64,000 bases of DNA from Dyadobacter crusticola DSM 16708 (GTDB lineage: Bacteria; Bacteroidota; Bacteroidia; Cytophagales; Spirosomataceae). Position numbers and translations under genes: made by a program. The stretch is from contig NZ_JNJB01000011.1 in the NCBI RefSeq assembly GCF_000701505.1, forward strand, positions 62,001 to 126,000, in the 5' to 3' direction. The notes beneath the pieces are model-generated. The model was not told the DNA's origin, made no database searches, and saw only the letters and a list, made by a program, of their open reading frames with translations. The first letter of the stretch is position 1. Each line of letters starts with the position of its first letter. Positions 50,076-58,344 of this stretch are shown one piece after another.

Positions 50076-51452
50076 ATGAAGTTATCCTGCTATTACCTAA
50101 TAGGACTATTGCTGCTATTCGCGAAAGTGGATTGTCATGCTCAGAAGAAAAAGAATACTACTGCGAAAGCAGAAGCTTTCAATGCAGCTGCGAGGCCGAA
50201 AAACTTGTCGGATACTGCATTGCTCGAACTGGTTCAAAAGCAGACTTTCCGTTACTTCTGGGAATTTGGCCACCCGGCAAGCGGTATGTCACGCGAGCGA
50301 AGCGATATCGCTTTTGATTATGGCGACGAGGTAGTTACAACAGGCGGAACCGGTTTCGGCGTGATGGCGATGATTGTCGCGGCCGAAAGAAAATGGCAGC
50401 CGCGCGACTCGGTAGCTGCGCGCTTGTTGAAAATGGTAAAGTTTCTTTCAAAGGCTGATCATTACCACGGCATTTTCCCGCACTGGCTCAATGGAGCAAC
50501 CGGAAAAACGATCCCATTCGGCAGAAAAGACGATGGCGGCGATTTGGTTGAGTCTTCATTTCTGTTCCAGGGATTACTTGCAGCAAGGCAATATTTCGAT
50601 GGTGAAAACGATTTGGAACGTGATCTGCGCAACCGCATTCAGTGGCTTTGGAGTGAGGCAGAATGGGATTGGTATACGCGGGGAAATCCAAATCAGCTGT
50701 ACTGGCATTGGAGTCCGAATCATGGCTGGGCTATGAATTTCGAGCTGCGTGGCTACAATGAAACCCTGATTACGTACATACTGGCCGCAGCTTCACCGCG
50801 CTACCCGATTTCCGAGCAGGTGTACCATAAATGCTGGGCGCAGAGTGATCATTTTAAAAATGGGAAAGAGTATCACGGGGTAAAGCTGCCGCTTGGTTTC
50901 GATTACGGTGGTCCATTGTTTTTTGCTCACTATTCATTTCTAGGATTGGATCCCCGCCAGCTGAAAGACCAGTATGCCGACTACTGGGAGCAGAATGTAA
51001 ACCACACTCTCATCAACTATAAACATTGTGTGGCCAACCCTGGTAAGTTCAAAGGTTATGGTGAAAATAGCTGGGGACTGACTGCCAGTGATACTTACAA
51101 TGGATACAATGCACATTCGCCAACAAACGATTTCGGTACCATTACACCTACTGCCGCACTTTCCTCATTTCCTTATACTCCAAAAGAATCGATGAAAGCG
51201 CTTCGCCACTTTTACGATGATCTGGGGGATAAGATATGGAGTGAATACGGTTTTGTGGATGCGTTCAACGAGTCGCAAAACTGGTACGCAAAATCGCATT
51301 TAGCCATTGACCAGGGCCCCATTATCGTGATGATTGAGAATTACCGCACAGGCTTGATATGGAAGCTTTTTATGAAAGATCCCGATATTCAGTCGGGCCT
51401 GAAAAAGCTAGGGTTTGAGAGTCCCGCATTGCAGGTAAGCAGTAAAAATTAA
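50076..51452 (+). CDS. GH144-like glycoside hydrolase, periplasmic
   Basis: 458 residues with a signal peptide (MKLSCYYLIGLLLLFAKVDC, HAQ) but no Ig-like domain. The catalytic domain is a clear paralogue of the preceding gene: TFRYFWEFGHPASGMSRERS, GIFPHWLNGATGKTIPFGRK, and D152-x3-D156-x2-E159 in KDDGGDLVESSF. Other shared blocks are LYWHWSPNHGWAMNFELRGY, GGPLFFAHYSFLGLDPRQLK and AALSSFPYTPKESMKALRHF. The pair, one lipid-anchored and one soluble, could divide the work between surface cutting and periplasmic trimming. It lies 19 bp downstream of its paralogue and is the last gene before the terminator. A different product specificity is possible. Confidence 0.9.
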   Translation: MKLSCYYLIGLLLLFAKVDCHAQKKKNTTAKAEAFNAAARPKNLSDTALLELVQKQTFRYFWEFGHPASGMSRERSDIAFDYGDEVVTTGGTGFGVMAMIVAAERKWQPRDSVAARLLKMVKFLSKADHYHGIFPHWLNGATGKTIPFGRKDDGGDLVESSFLFQGLLAARQYFDGENDLERDLRNRIQWLWSEAEWDWYTRGNPNQLYWHWSPNHGWAMNFELRGYNETLITYILAAASPRYPISEQVYHKCWAQSDHFKNGKEYHGVKLPLGFDYGGPLFFAHYSFLGLDPRQLKDQYADYWEQNVNHTLINYKHCVANPGKFKGYGENSWGLTASDTYNGYNAHSPTNDFGTITPTAALSSFPYTPKESMKALRHFYDDLGDKIWSEYGFVDAFNESQNWYAKSHLAIDQGPIIVMIENYRTGLIWKLFMKDPDIQSGLKKLGFESPALQVSSKN

Positions 51453-51473
51453 TCAGTTTTTGACCTAAATTAA

Positions 51474-51508
51474 CCGAAAGACCAGCCACTCGCTGGTCTT
51501 TCGGTTTT
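51474..51508 (+). terminator. Strong Rho-independent terminator of the GH144 operon
   Basis: A perfect 13-bp stem, CCGAAAGACCAGC at 51474-51486 with its complement at 51492-51504, encloses a 5-nt loop and is followed by TTTT. It lies 22 bp after the second GH144 stop. Confidence 0.95.
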
Positions 51509-51594
51509 ATAGAATATAATTGTATCTTGATGGTGCTTTTTTGATACGAAGTGCTGGAAAGTGCTTTTCTGATCATCACAAACACTTTTTAACT

Positions 51595-52575
51595 ATGAAT
51601 CTCCTCTACAAAAAGGTCTGCCGGGTTTTTCTGCTTAACCTGATCTTTGCATCTGCTCATGCCCAGCTATGGCAGGTTTCAAAGCCAGAGAATCTTCCGG
51701 TGAAACGGCATGAAAATGCAATGGCGACTGCCAATGGGAAGCTCTACCTTTTAGGGGGACGAGGTATCAAGCCGGTAGACGAATATGATTTCATGAAAGA
51801 TGCATGGACCAGCCTGGCGGAAACTCCGCTCGAAATGAGCCACTTTCAGGCAGTTACCTATAAAAACGAGATCTACGTACTTGGCGCATTTACCGGCGGC
51901 TACCCGCACGAGATCCCGATTCCCGACATTTACATTTTCAATCCCGTCAAAAACGAATGGCGAAAAGGTGCGTCTATTCCGGAAAACCGGCGGAGAGGCG
52001 CGGCTGGTGCATTTGTAATGAATGACAAAATCTATCTCGTGTGCGGTATTCAGGATGGACATTGGGACGGACAGGTTACCTGGTTCGACGAGTTTGATCC
52101 GGCCAAGGGTACCTGGAAAACGCTACCCGATGCGCCCCGCCCAAGAGACCATGTGCAGGTAGCTGTGCTTGACAATAAGCTGTATGTTGCCGGCGGCAGA
52201 TTGTCCACTGCAAGAATCAATCAGGTACTGAATACGGTAATCGCGGAAGTAGATGTTTTTGATTTCAAAACTGGCAAATGGACTACGCTACCTGCTGAAA
52301 ATAACCTGCCTACTTTACGGGCCGGGAATATGACCGTTGTTTATGAGAACAAGTTAGTCGTAATCGGAGGAGAAAGTGACGCGCATGTCGAGGCGCATAA
52401 TGAAGTGGAAGCTTTCAATCCAAAGACAAATAAATGGGAAAATTTACCTTCGCTGCACCAGGGCCGCCACGGTACCGGGGCGGTAATTTTGAATAAAAAG
52501 ATATTCATCGCAGCAGGCTCCGCCAACCGGGGAGGCGGGCCGGAACTGAACGATATGGAAGTACTGAATAAATAA
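51595..52575 (+). CDS. Exported Kelch-repeat protein
   Basis: 326 residues from the ATG at 51595, which gives a signal peptide (MNLLYKKVCRVFLLNLIFAS, AHAQ); an earlier in-frame ATG is rejected. At least five Kelch motifs form a beta-propeller, each with the G-G or G-x-x ... Y-D/F-x-P ... W pattern: KLYLLGGRGIKPVDEYDFMK, IYVLGAFTGGYPHEIPIPDI, KIYLVCGIQDGHWDGQVTWF, KLYVAGGRLSTARINQVLNT and KLVVIGGESDAHVEAHNEVE. It resembles exported Kelch proteins of Bacteroidetes, including NanM-like epimerases, but no active site can be claimed. It is separated from the GH144 operon by a terminator and followed by a peptidase after 18 bp. Confidence 0.88.
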   Translation: MNLLYKKVCRVFLLNLIFASAHAQLWQVSKPENLPVKRHENAMATANGKLYLLGGRGIKPVDEYDFMKDAWTSLAETPLEMSHFQAVTYKNEIYVLGAFTGGYPHEIPIPDIYIFNPVKNEWRKGASIPENRRRGAAGAFVMNDKIYLVCGIQDGHWDGQVTWFDEFDPAKGTWKTLPDAPRPRDHVQVAVLDNKLYVAGGRLSTARINQVLNTVIAEVDVFDFKTGKWTTLPAENNLPTLRAGNMTVVYENKLVVIGGESDAHVEAHNEVEAFNPKTNKWENLPSLHQGRHGTGAVILNKKIFIAAGSANRGGGPELNDMEVLNK

Positions 52576-52593
52576 TTAATCCAAACCTACCGA

Positions 52594-54237
52594 ATGAACC
52601 TACGCCATTCCATGTTGCTGCTGCTGCTATCTGCGGCAGCTCCCGGCTTTTCACAAGATCAGAAATTCACACACGCCGACACATTGCGAGGCGCCATCAC
52701 ACCGCAGCGTGCGTGGTGGGATTTGACTCACTACCATCTCAAAGTCACACCTAATGCAAAGGACAGTACTTTAACAGGCAGTACTTCGATCACTTACAAG
52801 GTCCTTCAACCGAACCAGCGCATTCAGGTTGACCTGCAACAACCGCTTCAAATCAGCAAGGTGACCCAGGACGGAGAATCGCTGGAATTCAGACGCGACG
52901 GTAATGCATTCTTTATTGACCTAAAGAAAAAACAGGAAGCGGGTAATACCGAAACAATTGAAGTATTCTATTCGGGTAAACCGCGGCTGGCCAAAAATCC
53001 GCCCTGGGACGGTGGCGTGCAATGGATACCCGACGGAAAAGGCAATACGATGATCTCTACCTCCTGCCAGGGACTGGGGTCCAGTGTGTGGTGGCCTTGC
53101 AAGGATCACATGTACGACGAGCCCGACAGCATGAAGATCAGCATAACGGTCCCGAAGAATATGACCGACGTTTCAAATGGAAATTTGCTGTCGGTTGTAG
53201 ATAACGACGACAATACCCGCACCTTCAATTGGGCTGTAAAGAACCCGATCAACAATTACGGTGTGAATATGAATGTAGCCGAATACGTAAGCTGGAAGGA
53301 GACTTACAAAGGCGAAAAAGGGGATTTGCAACTCAGTTACTATGTTCTTCCTAAGAATCTGGAAAAAGCGAAAGAGCAATTTAAGCAAGCGCCCATGATG
53401 CTGAAAGCCTTCGAGCACTGGTTCGGACCTTACCCTTTTTACGAAGACGGCTACAAGCTGGTGGAAGTACCTTATCTGGGAATGGAGCACCAGAGTTCTG
53501 TAACTTATGGAAATGGTTATCAAATGGGTTACCGCGGGAAAGATCTTTCAGGTACCGGCTGGGGGTTGAAATGGGACTTTATTGTCATTCACGAAAGCGG
53601 GCATGAATGGTTTGCCAACAACATTACTTACAAGGATGTCGCCGATATGTGGGTCCATGAAAGCTTTACCAACTACTCGGAAAACCTCTATACTGAATAC
53701 TATTTTGGTAAAAAGGCGGGTTCCGAATACGTTATTGGTACGCGGAAGCTAATTGCCAATGATACACCGATCGTGGGGATCTATGGCGTCAATCAGGAAG
53801 GATCGAAGGATATGTACTATAAAGGCGGTAACATGCTGCACACGATCAGGCAGGTTGTCAATGACGACGAAAAGTGGAGACAGGTTTTGCGCGGGCTGAA
53901 TAAAACTTTCTACCACCAAACCGTTGACGGTGCTCAGATCGAGGCTTATGTAAGTGAAAAATCAGGCAAAAAGCTAAGTAAGGTATTCGACCAGTACCTG
54001 CGCGATACTCGCATTCCTACATTGGAATATGCATTCGGATCAAAAGGGTTGCAGTACCGGTGGAGCAATGTGGTTGACGGCTTTGATATGCCCGTGAAAG
54101 TTCAGATAGGCACTGGAAAAGAAGATTTCATCTACCCGACTACTGAATGGAAGACGCTTAAAACAAAGTCAGAAAAGACGCTTACAGTTGACCAGAACTT
54201 TTACGTGGAAGCAAAAGAAGTAAAAGCTTCTTTATAA
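52594..54237 (+). CDS. M1-family zinc metallopeptidase
   Basis: 547 residues, exported (MNLRHSMLLLLLSAAAPGFS). The zinc motif is H333-E334-S-G-H337 in VIHESGHEWFANN with the third ligand E356 in MWVHESFTNYSENL, exactly the HExxH-x18-E spacing. The exopeptidase G-x-M-E-N element is present as YLGMEHQSSVTYG, with His in place of Asn. N-terminal strands (TPNAKDSTLTGSTSITYKVL) match the M1 saddle domain; the C-terminal helical domain is short. It probably removes N-terminal residues from peptides in the periplasm. It overlaps the convergent thiamine pyrophosphokinase gene by 6 bases. Confidence 0.94.
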   Translation: MNLRHSMLLLLLSAAAPGFSQDQKFTHADTLRGAITPQRAWWDLTHYHLKVTPNAKDSTLTGSTSITYKVLQPNQRIQVDLQQPLQISKVTQDGESLEFRRDGNAFFIDLKKKQEAGNTETIEVFYSGKPRLAKNPPWDGGVQWIPDGKGNTMISTSCQGLGSSVWWPCKDHMYDEPDSMKISITVPKNMTDVSNGNLLSVVDNDDNTRTFNWAVKNPINNYGVNMNVAEYVSWKETYKGEKGDLQLSYYVLPKNLEKAKEQFKQAPMMLKAFEHWFGPYPFYEDGYKLVEVPYLGMEHQSSVTYGNGYQMGYRGKDLSGTGWGLKWDFIVIHESGHEWFANNITYKDVADMWVHESFTNYSENLYTEYYFGKKAGSEYVIGTRKLIANDTPIVGIYGVNQEGSKDMYYKGGNMLHTIRQVVNDDEKWRQVLRGLNKTFYHQTVDGAQIEAYVSEKSGKKLSKVFDQYLRDTRIPTLEYAFGSKGLQYRWSNVVDGFDMPVKVQIGTGKEDFIYPTTEWKTLKTKSEKTLTVDQNFYVEAKEVKASL

Positions 54238-54897
54238 ATCCCAACACTCCATGATCAGCATATCACCTTTTTGAGCAGAGATTTTGACCAAACCATCGGA
54301 CTCGGCTTCGTTACTGTTGCCGGCCCGGTGGCCAAGGGTAAGTGTTTCGTTTTTCAGGTTGTATTTTAAACCAACAGTTTCAATGCCTTCCACAACTCCA
54401 ACAGGTATCAATGAAATGGGCGTACCTGCCACATACCATTTTTCGAAAGTACCTGTAAGTGGAAATATCTTGGAGTAATCGTCGAACATCACCAGCCTGA
54501 TCTTTTCTTTATACCGAACCAGATTGGTTATGTTTGTGATTGCGTGATCGGCCCGGCGCCCGGTTGCCCACACGATATTAGCCGCTGGAAAACCCCGTTC
54601 GATCAGAAAATCAATGCCTTTTTCAAGATCAGTCTTCTCCGTATCCGGCGTATTGACAATTTCAAGTGGATGTTGACGCTCGCGGATGGCTTCGAAATCA
54701 TGCGGATCATCGAAGTCACCAAGCCAGACATCAATCTTGATCCCGAGCTCCAATACGCGATAAATCGCATTATCCAGCACAACGATAAACGGGCTCCATT
54801 CAAGCAGCTGTCCGAGCAGTTCTTCGCTGCAAGCTTCTCCGTTGGCGATAATCAACGCCGGCTCCTGTTTTTCTTTTACTATATGGTGCGAGGACAT
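54232..54897 (-). CDS. Thiamine pyrophosphokinase
   Basis: 221 residues. It transfers pyrophosphate from ATP to thiamine. The catalytic-domain acids are visible in KIDVWLGDFDDPHDF and in NTPDTEKTDLEKGIDFLIER (the TDLEKAI-type motif), followed by VWATGRRADHAITNITNLV, the G-R-x-D-H motif. The C-terminal thiamine-binding domain is short (TPISLIPVGVVEGIETVGLK, AESDGLVKISAQKGDMLIME). It converges on the peptidase with a 6-base overlap and starts only 2 bp from the end of the coiled-coil gene upstream. Confidence 0.92.
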   Translation of the reverse strand: MSSHHIVKEKQEPALIIANGEACSEELLGQLLEWSPFIVVLDNAIYRVLELGIKIDVWLGDFDDPHDFEAIRERQHPLEIVNTPDTEKTDLEKGIDFLIERGFPAANIVWATGRRADHAITNITNLVRYKEKIRLVMFDDYSKIFPLTGTFEKWYVAGTPISLIPVGVVEGIETVGLKYNLKNETLTLGHRAGNSNEAESDGLVKISAQKGDMLIMECWDL

Positions 54898-54898
54898 T

Positions 54899-55255
54899 TC
54901 AATTTTTCAAACTTCTGATCAGCATAGTTAATTCATCAAAGCGCTGATCCATTTTAATTTCAAGTTGATCAAGCCTGCCTTCAACTTTATCAAGCCGCGC
55001 TTCCAACTTATCCATCCGCACTTCCAACCTGTCAATGCGGATTTCCAGACGATCGACTTTGTCTTCCAGCTTGTCAAGCCGAATTTCCATATTAGCAATC
55101 CTGTTTTCCACCCGGATGAAGTTTTCCCTCATTTCGGCAAAGCCGGTGTATACCAGCGTTGTTAGCGTCGCCAGGCCAGTTGCTATCATTTCAATCTGTT
55201 TTCCGTGTTCAACAAGGCTGATTTCCGCCAGATCAATCCGTTCCTCTATAAACAT
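54899..55255 (-). CDS. Coiled-coil protein with heptad repeats, 118 residues
   Basis: Cytoplasmic, no membrane helix. From residue 55 on the sequence is a chain of near-identical heptads: LDKLEDKVDRLEIRIDRLEV and then RMDKLEARLDKVEGRLDQLE, with Leu/Ile/Val at a and d positions and Arg/Lys/Asp/Glu elsewhere. The N-terminal third (ERIDLAEISLVEHGKQIEMI) is a separate helix with a hydrophobic stretch ATGLATLTTLVYTGFAEM. It should form a parallel dimer or trimer. No family is recognised. It ends 1 bp before the thiamine pyrophosphokinase start, so it is probably co-transcribed with it. Confidence 0.8.
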   Translation of the reverse strand: MFIEERIDLAEISLVEHGKQIEMIATGLATLTTLVYTGFAEMRENFIRVENRIANMEIRLDKLEDKVDRLEIRIDRLEVRMDKLEARLDKVEGRLDQLEIKMDQRFDELTMLIRSLKN

Positions 55256-55354
55256 ATTCGTGTGCGTTAGTAAGTGTAGTGCTGATAAGATGCCAGCAAT
55301 ATCCTTACAAAAACGACAACGAACAATCTATTAATGAAGCAATTTTCTAACGGT

Positions 55355-56188
55355 TCAAACCCCCAATTCCTTCGCCTTATTCCAATATGCGTCCATTTCT
55401 TCAAGCGTCATATCTGAAAGCGATTTCCCGTCCGCTTTGGAGGCTTCTTCCAGGTATTGGAAGCGCCGGATAAACTTTTTATTAGTTCTTTCCAACGCTG
55501 TTTCCGGATTGATATCCACAAAACGGGAATAGTTGACAAGTGAGAAAAGCAGGTCGCCGAATTCTCCTTCCGCTTCTTTCTGGTTAATCGCTTCGCCGGA
55601 TGCAATGTCAAAATTGGCTTTAAATTCTTGCAATTCCTCCTCCACTTTTTCCCAAACCTGCTGCTTCTCATCCCAGTCAAACCCTGCCCCTCTTGCTTTT
55701 TCCTGAATGCGCATTGCTTTTACCAACGCGGGCAAAGAGGCAGGTACGCCAGAAAGAACGGACTTATTACCTTCCTTTAACTTTAATTTTTCCCAATTTT
55801 GCTTCACTGCTTCTTCCGAATCCGCTACGGTGTCTCCGTAAATATGCGGGTGCCGGGAGATCAGCTTGTCACAAATTCCATTCAACACATCCTTTATGTC
55901 AAAAGTATAGACTTTTTCAGGACTATTCTCGGAGGCTATTTTGGCGTAAAAAATCAAATGCAGCATCACATCGCCAAGCTCTTTCTTGATTTCCGGCAAA
56001 TCGTTTTCAAGGATTGCATCTGAGAGCTCATAAGTCTCCTCGATCGTCAGGTGCCGCAAACTCTCCAGGGTTTGCTTCCGGTCCCAGGGACATTGCTCCC
56101 GAAGCTCGTCCATAATTGTTAACAGCCGGTCAAATGCCATAAGCTGTTGCTGGCGCGCTTCTGTCAGCTCACTGAATTGTTTTTCCAT
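55355..56188 (-). CDS. mazG: Nucleoside triphosphate pyrophosphohydrolase MazG
   Basis: 277 residues from the ATG at 56188 (MEKQFSELTEARQQQLMAFD); a longer reading exists but adds unrelated residues. Two MazG domains: the first holds ECPWDRK, ETYELSDAIL and KKELGDVMLHLIFYA, with the E-x-x-E and E-x-x-D metal ligands. The second holds EEELQEFKANFD and GEFGDLLFSLVNYSR. It hydrolyses NTPs to NMP and pyrophosphate, cleaning the pool and in E. coli modulating ppGpp. It lies 26 bp downstream of a thioesterase gene on the same strand. Confidence 0.96.
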   Translation of the reverse strand: MEKQFSELTEARQQQLMAFDRLLTIMDELREQCPWDRKQTLESLRHLTIEETYELSDAILENDLPEIKKELGDVMLHLIFYAKIASENSPEKVYTFDIKDVLNGICDKLISRHPHIYGDTVADSEEAVKQNWEKLKLKEGNKSVLSGVPASLPALVKAMRIQEKARGAGFDWDEKQQVWEKVEEELQEFKANFDIASGEAINQKEAEGEFGDLLFSLVNYSRFVDINPETALERTNKKFIRRFQYLEEASKADGKSLSDMTLEEMDAYWNKAKELGV

Positions 56189-56213
56189 ACAACAAATATA
56201 AAGCTGAACCAGG

Positions 56214-56669
56214 TCAGTTTCCGACCAGGGAAGGAATTTGAAAGCTCGTTTGAATGAGGTTACTCGCGCATTTGGCAATAATCTTGCCTTCGGGAGTAGT
56301 GAGCCTGCCTTCTACATGAATAATGTTTTTGCCAACCCGTACGACATTGGAATGTGCGATGAGCACATCGCCCGGAAATGCCGGATTCAGAAAGTCGCAG
56401 TTGAGGTTGACAGAAGTAAATGCATACTCCCTTCCGAGCGCGAACACCATCGTGCCCACAATTTCGTCCAGGATGGTAGCCGCCATTCCACCGTGCAACG
56501 TACCCATCGGATTACACATATCCGGCCTCACGAGATACTCGATCTGCATCATTCCCTCTTCGATACTCAGCAGCTTCCCATTCAGCCACTGCGCGACGGG
56601 AGAGAAATTCTGCTGCATATTCTTGCCGATATACTGGCGCAAAAAACTGATACGTTCGTTTTCCATCAT
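56214..56669 (-). CDS. Hotdog-fold thioesterase, PaaI family
   Basis: 151 residues from MMENERISFLRQ at 56669; a start 27 bases earlier is possible. CNPMGTLHGGMAATILDEIV is the PaaI/YbgC-type active-site loop, where the H-G-G before the long helix binds the thioester and D in ILDE is the likely catalytic acid. Further family strands are TSVNLNCDFLNPAFPGDVLI and AHSNVVRVGKNIIHVEGRL. It should hydrolyse acyl-CoA or a related thioester; the acyl group is unknown. It is upstream of mazG and divergent from the ComA-like gene. Confidence 0.92.
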   Translation of the reverse strand: MMENERISFLRQYIGKNMQQNFSPVAQWLNGKLLSIEEGMMQIEYLVRPDMCNPMGTLHGGMAATILDEIVGTMVFALGREYAFTSVNLNCDFLNPAFPGDVLIAHSNVVRVGKNIIHVEGRLTTPEGKIIAKCASNLIQTSFQIPSLVGN

Positions 56670-56857
56670 GATGAAGATCCGGGTTCCTGAATGCAAAAAG
56701 CTATATTACCCAACCCGGAAAAGTTAGATTTTAAAAATAGTAATTATCGTAGAAACATCTATGATTCAGAGTCAATATTGTGGATTTAATTGCTATGTTT
56801 TGAAGGTTATTGCTACCTTTACCGGAGTTTTTGCCAGAGATAAAAGCATACCCATAT

Positions 56858-57652
56858 ATGAATTTTACGTTATCGCAGGTTCCTGACCGTACCCAAAAAC
56901 CCCGTGAAAAGGGATTGACAATGGTAATGGATAAAGGGCTCAGTATCAGGGAAACAGAGGATATGTTATCAACTTCATCTCCTTACATTGATATCGTAAA
57001 GCTGGGCTGGGCAACTTCTTATGTCAGCCCTAATCTCAATGAAAAGCTGGCAGTCTACAAAAGCGCCAACATTCCGGTTTATTTCGGCGGCACTTTATTC
57101 GAAGCCTTTGTTGTAAGAAACCAATTTGACGATTACCGGAAGCTGCTTGACAAATATGATCTTAAGTACGCAGAAGTATCTGACGGTTCGATTGAAATGC
57201 CTCAGGATGTTAAATGCGAATACATCAACAAGCTGTCCAAGCAGGTGACTGTGCTCTCAGAAGTAGGCTCGAAGGACGAAAACAAGATTATCCCTCCTTA
57301 TAAATGGATTCAGCTTATCAAATCCGAATTGCAGGCCGGCGCGTGGAAAGTAATCGGTGAAGCCCGCGAGTCTGGTAATGTCGGCTTGTTCCGGGCAAGC
57401 GGTGAAGTGCGCCAGGGCCTGGTGGAAGAGATCCTGACTGAAATCCCGTTTGAAGATATGCTTTGGGAGGCGCCGCAGAAATCGCAGCAAGTTTGGTTTG
57501 TAAAACTGCTGGGTGCCAACGTAAATCTCGGCAATATCGCGCCAAGTGAGCTGATCCCGCTCGAAACAATCCGCCTGGGATTGCGCGGGGACACTTTCAA
57601 CCACTTCCTGAATGCGAAGACCAAACAAAAATGGAAAATTGATTCCAAATAA
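56858..57652 (+). CDS. Phosphosulfolactate synthase-like protein (ComA family)
   Basis: 264 residues from the ATG at 56858 (MNFTLSQVPDRTQKPREKGL). The TIM-barrel family motifs are present: KGLTMVMDKGLSIRETEDML, YIDIVKLGWATSYV, IPVYFGGTLFEAFVV, YAEVSDGSIEMP, VLSEVGSKDE, VIGEARESGNVGLF and VNLGNIAPSELIPLETIRLG. In methanogens ComA adds sulfite to phosphoenolpyruvate in coenzyme M synthesis. Coenzyme M is not expected in Bacteroidetes; a sulfonate precursor for sulfonolipids (capnoids) is a possible use and would suit a gliding organism. That assignment is inference. Divergent from the thioesterase gene; 34 bp before a DedA gene. Confidence 0.88.
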   Translation: MNFTLSQVPDRTQKPREKGLTMVMDKGLSIRETEDMLSTSSPYIDIVKLGWATSYVSPNLNEKLAVYKSANIPVYFGGTLFEAFVVRNQFDDYRKLLDKYDLKYAEVSDGSIEMPQDVKCEYINKLSKQVTVLSEVGSKDENKIIPPYKWIQLIKSELQAGAWKVIGEARESGNVGLFRASGEVRQGLVEEILTEIPFEDMLWEAPQKSQQVWFVKLLGANVNLGNIAPSELIPLETIRLGLRGDTFNHFLNAKTKQKWKIDSK

Positions 57653-57686
57653 TTAAGACGCATTTTTCACTCACCTAATTTTAGCT

Positions 57687-58343
57687 ATGGAATTTCTGAG
57701 GCAGTTTATTGACATTTTCCTCCATCTTGACAAGCACCTTTTTGACATTGTCCAGGAATACGGAACACTTACTTATCTGATCCTTTTTCTGATCGTATTT
57801 ACGGAAACCGGCCTGGTAATCATGCCGCTTTTACCTGGGGACTCGCTGTTATTTGCTGCCGGCGCCATTGCTGCCAATGAAACCACTGGACTGAATGTAT
57901 GGCTGATCATTATCTTACTGATTATAGCCGCATTGCTGGGGGATAACCTTAACTATTTTGTGGGTAAAAAACTAGGCGGGGAAATCAAGAAGCGAGAACG
58001 CATTCTTTTCCTGAAAAGGGAATACCTGGAAAAAACCGAGGCATTTTATGAAAAGCATGGCGGAAGCACCGTGATCATGGCGCGGTTCATTCCAATCGTG
58101 CGCACAGTAGCACCATTCGTGGCAGGTGCGGGAAGTATGAACTACTCCAAATACATCATCTACTGTATCCTTGGTGCTATATTGTGGGTACCCTCATTAA
58201 CGCTCCTTGGCTTCTTTTTCGGAAACATGGAAATCGTTAAGAAGAACTTCGAACTGGTTATCTTCGGAATCATCGGGTTCTCGTTACTGCCAATGATTTT
58301 CGGCTACTTCAAAAGCAAATTCGCAAAGCCGAAGGTGGCTTAG
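57687..58343 (+). CDS. DedA-family membrane protein
   Basis: 218 residues. Membrane segments include TYLILFLIVFTETGLVIMPL and WLIIILLIIAALLGDNLNYF. The family motif is GLVIMPLLPGDSLLFAAGAI with GDNLNYFVGKKLGGEIKKRE. The conserved basic loop FIPIVRTVAPFVAGAGSMNY is also present. DedA proteins act as undecaprenyl-phosphate or phospholipid flippases in several bacteria and support membrane integrity. It is the downstream partner of the ComA-like gene and faces guaB across a repeat-filled gap. Confidence 0.94.
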   Translation: MEFLRQFIDIFLHLDKHLFDIVQEYGTLTYLILFLIVFTETGLVIMPLLPGDSLLFAAGAIAANETTGLNVWLIIILLIIAALLGDNLNYFVGKKLGGEIKKRERILFLKREYLEKTEAFYEKHGGSTVIMARFIPIVRTVAPFVAGAGSMNYSKYIIYCILGAILWVPSLTLLGFFFGNMEIVKKNFELVIFGIIGFSLLPMIFGYFKSKFAKPKVA

Positions 58344-58344
58344 T

